Positions 55,105 to 64,000 of a stretch of DNA of 64,000 nucleotides are shown here, in pieces (the stretch's first letter is position 1; every line of letters begins with the position of its first letter). This DNA is from Paraphysomonas bandaiensis. Lineage: Eukaryota; Chrysophyceae. The position numbers and the translations under genes are program-made. Location: positions 62,001 through 126,000 of the forward strand of contig CBFFRP010000577.1 in NCBI GenBank assembly GCA_965644295.1, in the 5' to 3' direction. The notes below the pieces were generated by a model, which had not been told where the DNA came from, made no database searches, and saw only the letters and a program-made list of their open reading frames with translations.

Positions 55105-57384
55105 TCAAGATCTGCTGGGTCCTTTTTCCGCCAAAGCAACTACGGCCTGTGCATTGTTAACCAATGTTAATGGCTAATGACACTAGACAGTCATACTATG
55201 AAAAATGTCCTACACGCCCAAACATACATCGGATGCAGAGTAGTATAAAGCTTTAGTAAATCGAAATCAGTCAGCACACACCTTTCTTCGAGCCGCGTTG
55301 ATTCGGGTTTTCAGGTTTATCCAGAGGATATCTACATCGTTGCGATCATCACTGTACCAAAAACAGTTAATCATAGGGTAATAAGTACAATAGTCCACAG
55401 GATTCGCCTGTACTATCGCTTACCTAGCAAACTTGGCGACTGGAACAGTGCCCAACTCAGTATTCTCTACTCCAGACATCAAATATAGAAGGGTGTTCAT
55501 GCAAGACTATAGATTACCTTCCAGTAAAAAATAATGCAACTGCCCATACCCTACAAGTACAATATGCTTACAAATACAAAACAATGATAGGGCAAAAGAT
55601 GCGGTACCTTTGTACTCCTTTCTTCTAATAGGAATGCATGACAGGTTCATTTTGATCGGAATCTCTTTCTTTATCATAAGACCTTTGGGATTGTCATAGT
55701 AATCAGACCTGTGCACAGTATAGGATTAGGGTTACATGGCCTACAAAAATCCTCGTGTCGATAAAAAAGCGTATACTTAGATCAATGCACGACGCTTACT
55801 TCGATCTGTATATTAGCAAGGATAGTGGGTCCTCGTCTGGCATAAGAGCTCTCCTGTGGTGATCGTCCGACAGAATCCAGAAAACAGGCTTCCAGTCAGT
55901 CGTCAATAATGATCTGAAGCAACCAAGAGATTTATGTTAACTTATGTTTCAAAAGACCCATTCCCACCCACGTACCTCACTGAGAGTCTACCAAGCAGTA
56001 CCCCTTCTCTAGGTAGGTTCAAGTCCTCCGTTCTAACCGTAGTTGTCAACTGTTGACCACCAGTAAAATCAGGGTACGGTGAATGAGACGCTCCGGAGTA
56101 CGAGTAGCGCCCCCCTGGTCGTTGCACTACCGGAGCGTGAGTATCTGGGTTTCTACTATCACCTGAAATGCACCCCTGACACGGCCTTCCCATTAGCATG
56201 TTCATATATACCTTTCGTCTCTTCTGTAGGGGGGTGAGGACTGTATTTCCCTAAAGCACGGCCAGAACCACCGGAAGTACCAGTAGTTCCACTTGATGTA
56301 CGCGAAGTCAAAACAGATAACGGTGGTGGCTTACGCGCTGCATTCATGAGCTCCTCATCAATGCTTTCCATAGACTCTTCGCGGGTCACGCTGTTCGGCA
56401 GCCCGTACACAGCACGTAAACGGGATATGTCATCCATAGAATGGGAAGTAGGCTGGATAGAAGCAAAATGAGACCGGCAGCATTGCAAAGGAGGCAATCG
56501 CAGGTATTAAATAGACCAAAAAAAAGACATCTTGCATGGAAGGTATGGTGTGTATCTACGGTTAACAATTATCTTACAGCTGCATTGACCTCTGGGAAGC
56601 CCCAGTGGGTGTCTTGGGGTACGCCACTTGGTACCGATGGCGCCACACCATCTGTAATCATGAGAAAATACAAATAATATTACAGTTAGTATGAGATGAG
56701 ACAAGTTTGGTGGCATGGTGTACAAAGTTTGATGAACACATTGAATACCTGAGCTTCCTCCACTCAAGAAGTCTAAATCAATCAGGCCTTGATTAGGTGG
56801 GACTTGAGACAGACTTTGTTCGCTGGTACCACTTGAAGGTGCTGGTGGAGGAAGATTGGAACTGGATTGGCTGTGAGGTTGAACAAAAGGATCAAAGCCG
56901 TGATCTTGCTGGCTAAATGATTGATAGGACTGTTGAAATGGAGGGTCTATTGTCGGTGTGGGACCAAATGGGTCAAATTGCACATTGGAGGGACGAGAAA
57001 AATGAGTTGGCTGGGATACTGTTGAAGGTAAAAAGCAGTCCAAACTATTCGATTGGCCAGAAAAAGCATCGAATCCTTGCAACTGAGAATTGCCTGTACT
57101 TAAATTTAAACGCTTATCAAATGAAGTATAAATACATTTACCGTTCTCAGGTTGCAAAGTCGTATTATCAACTCGAATAGGACTGTGAGATAACGTACGA
57201 TGGTTGGCAATGCCACTCTGACGCATTGAATTTGTCTGAGTAGACTGCACTTGATTCAGACTGCAACAGTGTTACATAAAATCAGCGCATAGATAAGTAC
57301 ATACGGCGGAGGCTGCGCACTACCAGCACTCGGTTTTCCCCGTTTCACGGCGTCCAAGTCAGAAAATGGATCAAATTCATTCAT
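55105..57384 (-). CDS. DPF-motif protein with C-terminal PH-like domain (endocytic-adaptor type), 11 exons
   Basis: Proposed exons (minus strand): 57305-57384, 56749-57260, 56578-56651, 56212-56452, 55976-56162, 55800-55913, 55608-55708, 55518-55550, 55424-55469, 55282-55351, 55105-55146. All phases agree, giving 499 residues. The N-terminal half is disordered, Gln/Ser/Pro-rich, with DPF at three places (MNEFDPFSDLD, QFDPFGPTP, GFDPFVQP) plus FDAF and a late LIDLDFL. DPF and clathrin-box-like LIDLD motifs recruit AP-2 and clathrin in endocytic accessory proteins (family knowledge). The C-terminal 200 residues read as a PH-like fold: LLGRLSVRSLL, TDWKPVFWILSDD, LLIYRSKSDYYD, a GQLHYFLLE strand, LGTVPVAKFAS and a closing helix DILWINLKTRINAARRK containing the expected Trp. 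Membrane adaptor is the inferred role. No orthologue name assigned. Confidence 0.8.
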
Positions 57385-58331
57385 AGTTCTATACGTCCTG
57401 CTCGAATATACGCGAAACAGCTAAGTCTTAACAACTTAACAGCAGACAGAAATATACAAGTAAAAACACGGACTAAATCAGACTGAAGTATACACGAGTG
57501 AGGTCACTTGATAAGTAACCTAATGCCGGACCAGAGGGTAGATTAATTAGATTAGTGTAATAAGGAGAGAGCCTCCATACCTACCTACCTACCTACCTAC
57601 CTACCTACCTACCTACCTACAGACATACATACATACATACATACATACATACATACATACATACATACATACATACATACATACATACATACATACATAC
57701 ATACATACATACATACATACATACATACATACATACATACATACATACATACCTACCTACCTACCTACCTACATACATACATACATACATACATACATAC
57801 ATACATACATACATACCTACCTACCTACCTACCTACCTACCTACCTACAGACATACATACATACATACATACATACATACATACATACATACATACATAC
57901 ATACATACATACATACATACATACATACATACATACATACCTACCTACCTACCTACCTACCTACATACATACATACATACATACATACATACATACATAC
58001 ATACATACATACATACATACATACATACATACATACCTACCTACCTACCTACCTACCTACCTACCTACATACATACATACATACATACATACATACATAC
58101 ATACATACATACATACATACATACATACATACATACATACATACATACGTATACTGGTATACAGAAGCATATATGTATGGTAGCAGCCCGCCTTCTAGTT
58201 TTTATACGAAGTCATGCAACTGGCAACTGTAGCTACCTAGAAGTCCACTGATGAAGGCTGCGAATTGTTCCTTATTAAACGTCATAATCATGGCATATTT
58301 ACAGTCCTTCTAACCCCTCCAGACGTAAACA
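57385..58331. promoter_or_regulatory. Divergent upstream region, mostly microsatellite
   Basis: Separates the DPF/PH gene start (57384, minus) from the DEG-DERA gene (58332, plus). Outside the microsatellite, about 57385-57576 and 58149-58331 are available for promoters. Confidence 0.4.
57577..58148. repeat. Compound (TACC)n/(TACA)n microsatellite with a 228-bp internal duplication
   Basis: Blocks of TACC alternate with longer blocks of TACA. The rare junction CTACAGACATAC occurs at both 57618 and 57846, 228 bp apart, and the block order following each is similar, so a larger segment was duplicated inside the array. Confidence 0.92.
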
Positions 58332-61019
58332 ATGAATGCAGCAGTGGACCACATACCTTCACGTCTATGCAGACAATCGGACTATTTCCCTGAGTTGTAT
58401 GGGTTCAAACCAGCCACCACATGCGGGCATAGATTAGGTTCAGTTAGTGGGTTTGTGCAAGTATTCTCTCGTGGCTCGGTATCCAGCTACCACCAACCAT
58501 GGACGAAATCTCAGATTCAAGCGGCTACAGGGATTGGCTTTGTAGTTGACCTGAAACTGAGATTGATAATCGCCTATGTAAACAGTGTGGATTCGACTAG
58601 TAAATTACTGCTGCGTCGACCAGACTGTGATATCAAGTTTCACGCTAATATCTTAGCAATTTCCGATCAATTTAACATTCTTGTCTTGTCAGTTAACGAT
58701 GAGGGTTTCTGGCACGGTGCAAGCGCGATGGAGTTTGGATTGCAAATTCCACTATCGATAAATCAGTCCGTTGATCTCGTGAGTTATGCTCCCAATAATG
58801 AGACGCTACATATATCTTCAGGTTCGGTTTCTGGTATGGATTTTGTACCGTGCAACGAGTTAATTCCACAAGAGCGCTTTCGATGTGTGTATGTTAAGGC
58901 TGTACCATCCATCAGCTTAAGTTGCCTGGCGATAATAGAAAAAAAGCTAGTTGGGATAATACCTTCTTCAAAGCATTCTGCGTTATGTATGATTCCTATA
59001 TCACTGTTATATAAGACACTTCAAGATTTTAAAATTAGCGTGCTGAAGAGCAATCTCGGAGTAAACCTTGATACACAGAATGGTACTCTCATATGGCCGA
59101 TCTGTGAGCCAACAAAGCTCGTTCAACTACAAGGGTTTGCTTACTTCGCTCCTATATTTCAGTCATTGGGTAGTTTTTATCTACGTCTTTCGTCAGGTTT
59201 AAATGTGTCCACAAGCGGGGTGATTATTCGTTCAGTACCTGTCACTAGTAAATTACACTCCGTTCTGCAGTGTGGTGATGTACTTGTGTCTATTGATGAT
59301 GTGCGCATATGTAACGATGGTACACTCGCCCATCCTAGATACAACAACATATATGAGTACATATCAACCAAACTAGTGGGTGAGGAATTGAAAATGACCA
59401 TAAGTCGCAATGGATCACTCCAGTCGCTGGTTGTACCGACGGAGCGTCCGAATCTCTCTCCTCTACTTCACCGCTCATCGGAGAGATTTGTTATGTTCGC
59501 AGGGTATATTTTTGTGCCACTAAGCGTTCAGTCTCATGCATATGGAACCATATCAGTTGACGATATCAAGCTTGCATTAGGTGCATTGAGGAAAAAATAT
59601 CCCGAATGTTTACCTGGTCAGCAATGCATTGTGCTCTCTAATATGTTGCCGCATAACATCAACTTGGACGTGTCGTTGTCATGTCTTCATCAACCTATTT
59701 ACTTAATAGATGGTCATCCTATTCATAGATTAGAGGACATTGCTTTAGTATTAGCTCAATGCACAAGTCAGTTCGTGACCATTACGTTTTGTGACGACTC
59801 GGCAATAGTGGTACCTCTAGCGGATGGGTTTGCTGCAACTTATGCTCTGCAGCAAGAGTACAGTATGCCGAATACAATGTCAAGTGATGTAGCTGCTATA
59901 CTGTATGATCAAGATCAGGAGTACTGCATTTCGAAAAAATACTCAGCAAAACGAATTCTACGGATGTTAGACTATACTTTACTTGATTTAAATGCAACTG
60001 ATGCCGAATTGGAAAAGTTTTGTAGCACGGCTAATATGTATCTACCTTGCACTGTATGTGTTTTCACGAAACACGTCAAGTTCGTTCGTACAAGGGTTAA
60101 TTCGTCTATTCGTGTAGCCGCTGTAGCAGGCGGTTTTCCAGTGGGCACTGAATCCGTGGAAGATATACAGCGGGATATCAGGACCTCAATAGCTGATGGA
60201 GCAGATGAGATTGACTGTGTACTTGAACCCAGGATGGGCGATACATTTCCAAGTATCTTGGAACGTGTGATGCTTGACGCAATGCGGGAGGCAGCTGGGA
60301 GTGCATCTCTAAAGGTTATCATTGAAACGCCTCTTCTTTCAGAGACTTCGATGAGATCTGTGGCGGATATGGTTCTTCAAAGTGGTGCAGATTTCGTTAA
60401 GAGTTGTACAGGGAAACGCGGCGAGTGTACGTCTGCCGCTGCTAGAGTTCTTGCTGAAGCAGTTCGAGACTTCGAATTATCGGGTACTAAGCTATAATTT
60501 ATACGCGCATCATGTGCTTAAGTATATTATGTGTGCGATTTGCCAGAGTGTATACATATTTAGTCTTGTATTCTCCCTGTTCATACAATATGCGTGGATC
60601 AAGATAATCGTGAACGTATTCAATTTCTACTGTGTGTTATCACTGATATTTGGCATTGAATTCTATCAGATCATGCATCCAATGACAAGACAAGTAAATG
60701 TCGTGGCCTGAAGCTATCTGGTGGTATACGAACCCACAGTCATGCAGATGAGCTTCTTAAAGTAGTCGAAGGAGTTTATCCGGCTATATTTTCTCACACT
60801 CTGGACGGGTCCCGCGTGAGAATTGGTGCTTCTTCATTGATGTCCAGTTTAGTCGATACCATGTCTAGCTGCCTCACTTCTCTTGTACCGAGTTCCAGTG
60901 TAGCTGCGACTCCTTCACCAGTTTGCGGTTCAACAAATGAAATAGGTTTCACGGAGCAGTCACTGAACGGATGCAAGCGTAAACGGCAGGAAGAAGTGAC
61001 AGGAAATAATTTATACTAG
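58332..61019 (+). CDS. Fusion: Deg/HtrA-like pseudoprotease + PDZ region + deoxyribose-phosphate aldolase, 2 exons
   Basis: Exons 58332-60483 and 60670-61019 (phase-1 GT-AG intron) give about 833 residues; the domain junction lies inside exon 1. Residues about 60-540 follow plant-type Deg proteins: TGIGFVVDLKLRLIIAYVNS, FWHGASAMEFG, CGDVLVSIDDVRICNDGT (PDZ), then SPLLHRSSERFVMFAGYIFV and QCIVLSNMLPHNINLD, typical of the long C-terminal Deg region. Triad positions are altered: the usual His (TNAHSV) is Asn84, the Asp (CDIALL) is Asn115, and the GNSGG serine motif near 190-200 is absent. Residues about 545-800 are a DeoC/DERA barrel: VAAVAGGFPVGTESVEDI, DGADEIDCVLE (Asp628), LKVIIETPLLS, GADFVKSCTGK (Schiff-base Lys690), GLKLSGGIRT (Lys732) and SRVRIGASSL. 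DERA cleaves 2-deoxyribose-5-phosphate to glyceraldehyde-3-phosphate and acetaldehyde. The tail is Ser-rich with a KRKR cluster. Confidence 0.9.
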
Positions 61020-62392
61020 TGTCTAGAGGCATCAGTGAATAGATTTTGATTTCTTTACATTTTATTGCCCAATAGCAACACTTTAGAACAATTTAAGGTA
61101 TAGCTATCAAAATTTCTATGCACTGACTGGAAAATTAGAATGTAATTAAGCAATAAGAGTAGAATGTTGTAATAGCAAATCATATTAATGATCTTCGAAT
61201 TCCTGTTGAACCGTGCTTCACATCTTTCCGAGAAATTAATGGATAGTAGTGAGAAGAAGGCTGAGAGTAGGGAAGCCCCGCCCCTAAAAAATAGATAGGA
61301 TAGGGATAGGACACACACAAAGCAACGAAGTGTGTATTAAGGAAATTTAAATAGACGCCTGCATATGAGCTCCATGCCACTTCTTTACTTGTGAAAGCAG
61401 TACTGCGGCACTATATGGGCAGTTTGTGGAAACGATGGGATGTTTTGAAAGCTTGCTCTTTCTTTTTCTATTCAAGTTTCAATACTTCCTTCGTGGTAAG
61501 TTTATTGAGATCCATTAGGATTTGTGATTCATTATTCAAGTAAGTTAATGTTTACTCATTTCGAAACGTTAAAATATTCGTTATTGAGTATAGGGTGATC
61601 TACTTTCTACTTTTTTATACGAAGATAAGTAGAAATCTATTTCAAATTTCGAAAATTATTACAAAAAGAGAGATATTAGCAAGCTTTGAAAGGATTTATG
61701 GTTGTCATCAGAAAGGGAAGATAAAATCTACTGTATATTGCTCAGTCTTTTCTAATTCACCACCAAATTGCGAGTACATTGCGTTGTCTTCCATATGATA
61801 TATATTATATATATTGTACATTACGCAACCGAGAAGAGAGTTGACAGTGGTGTGAAAGTGTGAAATAGATATTAAATTATACTTGTAGTAACACAGTACT
61901 GACTGAATCACTTTAAGAGATATATCGTGAAATTATGATGTTGTTGCATTGTTATTGAGGAAGCACATCAATCACCAACACCAACATTCTGTTCTTCAAA
62001 ACGTATCTTTAACAGCTACTATATTTTCAGTGTCTTTGTATACATTTAATAACTACTCCTACAGTGTAGTCCTGTATATTCTGTATTTCATTACTACACA
62101 GAATACAGAATAGCTACTAGCGATAGGCTTCAACAAGCTTCAAGTACGCACGTAGAAGTTGGTTGTAGTTCAATAGTAGAAAAGGTGTTGTTGTTGTAAT
62201 ATTGGCACACACATATATATTGTTCGCTGGTCTGGCATATATATAACTTTGAAGCTCTTTCGCAATCCCTATTAAACACGGTACTTACATTTACCGCAAT
62301 TCAGTTTATATTTTTCGAGAAAAAATCTACACCCACAATACCGTATTAATATGCTCAAAGCTTGAGTTTGAAAAATACACTCAGGTGAATTC
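61020..62392. other. Intergenic between convergent genes, no supported gene
   Basis: 1.37 kb, strongly AT-rich. Small frames on both strands (around 61055-61911) are low-complexity and lack protein features. A short imperfect inverted repeat (ATTCTGTATT / AATACAGAAT) lies at about 62076-62110. Confidence 0.45.
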
Positions 62393-63623
62393 CTACGGCA
62401 GTTGAGAGGCTACAAAATCCCAATTAACCAGATGGTTCAAAAACGTATCGATGTAAGTCGGCCTGGCATCACAAAAATTAGCATTGCCCACATCGCGAGA
62501 GCATCATATATACTACAGAGCCCTATTTCGGACTGTACTAACCACAGCAATACTGATTCAAAATAAAGTGCCAATATGAATGTCTCGTCGTAATATGAAA
62601 AATAGCATATATCAAAATACGTTATATACCCAGATAACAGCAGCACCGCATATAGCAGTTAAACATTTCGGCGTATATCACTGCATGTGCGTACGTCATG
62701 AACTGCAAGACTACGATTAATACACGCTCTATCAGTGACTACAATGACCTCACTACATGTTTAGTATGAGCGCAATTCTCTATTGCCTACACACCTCATA
62801 TTCTGGTAGTTTAGGTAATACGCGTGTTCCCAAACGTCCATAGTTAATAAAGGCACTGTCTCCGGCTCAGTTAAAGGGCAGTCCGCGCCGGTAGTTTTAG
62901 TAACCTTCAAGCCAGATGGAGTCCAAATCAACCATGCCCAACCCGAACCAAAGACCGTGGCACCAGCAGTCGCAAATTCTTTCCTGAAGTTTTCAAATGA
63001 TCCGAAGGAAGAGTTGATGAGGTCAGCTAATTGACCAGTCGGTGCACCCCCTCCATTAGGCTTCATGCATTGCCAATAGAACGCATGATTGAAGCTCTGC
63101 GCAGCGTTGTTAAACAACCCCTGGTTGGTACCTACATAAATATATAAATCCGAATGTTCTTGATGAAAGTGTCGATGAAGTGGAATAATACCGTATGATT
63201 TTCTGAGGATCTGCACAATATCCATGCCTTCCATGTTAGTTCCTTCAATCATCGAATTGGTGGTATCAACATACTGTGTATAGTTTTAAAAACTCATACT
63301 CTATACTGCATCATGACCTTGGCGTGATGTTTGTCGTGGTGGATGCGCAGTGTCTGCTCCCCTATATGGGGCTCCAGAGCATCATACGCATACGGCAGAG
63401 GCGGCAGGTGAACTTTCTGCTATCATCATCAGCAGCAGCAGTAGGTATAGTTATAATAATAGCCCGCAGCATGAGCACTATCAGTACATATATATAGGCG
63501 CATGGGATCACTTGCCTGAATATCTGCACTGCCATCAGACCGCACGCTGAACATGCGGGGCTGGGCGCGGGACATGCTGATGGAGGCGGCCACAGAGAGT
63601 AGAATGAATGGGGTGAATAGCAT
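62393..63623 (-). CDS. Fe-type superoxide dismutase with signal peptide, 5 exons
   Basis: Proposed exons (minus strand): 63516-63623, 63318-63416, 63192-63273, 62795-63131, 62393-62462; phases match, 231 residues. Exon 1 is a signal-like N-terminus ([20 protein letters not shown]). Metal ligands of the Fe/Mn-SOD family are visible: His in [11 protein letters not shown], His in [17 protein letters not shown], and Asp and His in [10 protein letters not shown]. FNNAAQxxNHxFYW and FGSGWAWL favour the iron form. The last exon gives the family terminus [12 protein letters not shown]. It converts superoxide to O2 and H2O2. The signal peptide points to the secretory route, or in an alga with complex plastids to the plastid as part of a bipartite leader (inference). 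Intron 1 appears to be GC-AG (CAG|GCAAGT), needed to keep phase; the others are GT-AG. Confidence 0.93.
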
Positions 63624-64000
63624 GTTTGGTGTTGGTAGGTTACGCTGCTGTTAGTGTTGAATTAATCTGCGAGTTCACTGTATGGAAAAGGCTGGAGTTT
63701 GTAGGTATGTACAGCAGAGCAGAGCACCCGTACAGCATGTACAGTACTGTATATCCATATACAAACAGAGACATGATTCGTTCCGATATCAGGATATGAA
63801 AGTGACTTCTATCTACACGCAATACCCGGTATACCTATACATACAGTACTGTATTTCTGAAGGCAGGTATACCATATATGCCAGTAGGAAGTGAGGCAGG
63901 GGCGCTATTTCTGCTGGTGCTGATGTACACTGAACATGCACACCTCTCGGCTCTCATATACCGCCGTGTAGGAATAATAGCTACAAGTCTGTGTGTATGT
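63624..64000. promoter_or_regulatory. Region upstream of the SOD gene
   Basis: Presumed promoter of the minus-strand SOD. The palindrome TACAGTACTGTA occurs at about 63739 and 63842; no established factor assigned. No gene recognised to the window end. Confidence 0.3.

Overview
This is nuclear DNA from a eukaryote. The genes carry many short GT-AG introns (mostly about 50-180 bp), code stays open across splice junctions, and TAA, TAG and TGA are all used as stops. Two very long Pro/Thr/Ser repeat proteins, a plant-type Deg-like protein, an iron-type superoxide dismutase with a signal peptide, a full-size PDR/ABCG transporter and an anoctamin together suggest a protist. A stramenopile (heterokont) is my best guess from the PTS-repeat style, but that is an inference. 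For most genes I rebuilt exon structures by hand by matching splice phases; the exon lists are in the entries.

Layout, left to right. 1-2297 (+): the end of a Ser/Thr/Pro repeat protein made of 105-bp units. 2.3-4.26 kb: non-coding with a dispersed repeat. 4.26-7.36 kb (-): a six-exon CD36/LIMP-2-like gene, divergent across a CATA microsatellite from a class I methyltransferase (+, 7.96-8.72 kb). 9.2-10.7 kb (-): a type I membrane protein with a polysaccharide-lyase-like ectodomain. 11.5-13.2 kb (+): splicing factor SPF45/RBM17. 14.3-18.1 kb (-): an 11-exon anoctamin/TMEM16. 18.5-19.6 kb (+): a DUF501 protein. 20.2-21.9 kb (-): a two-pore K+ channel with an EF hand, head to head with a 12.9-kb single-exon PTS-repeat wall or surface protein (+, 22.1-34.9 kb).

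35-39.4 kb holds a decayed Ty1/copia retroelement. 40.3-45.8 kb (+): a 12-exon PDR-type ABC transporter. 47-48.8 kb: a decayed hAT transposase, with short related copies at 13.5 and 54.1 kb. 49.2-51 kb (-): an exon-rich gene I could not resolve. 51.6-52.9 kb (+): a coiled-coil protein. 55.1-57.4 kb (-): an 11-exon DPF-motif plus PH-like endocytic-type adaptor. 57.6-58.1 kb: a compound TACC/TACA microsatellite. 58.3-61.0 kb (+): a fusion of a catalytically dead Deg/HtrA-like protease module with an apparently intact deoxyribose-phosphate aldolase. 62.4-63.6 kb (-): Fe-type superoxide dismutase with a signal peptide and a GC-AG intron.

There is no operon logic; genes are independent and often divergent pairs. 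Cell-surface and membrane functions are common (two mucin-like repeat proteins, CD36, a lectin/lyase-like ectodomain protein, anoctamin, K+ channel, ABCG). The least expected element is the pseudo-Deg/DERA fusion. All family calls are by eye; no searches were run.
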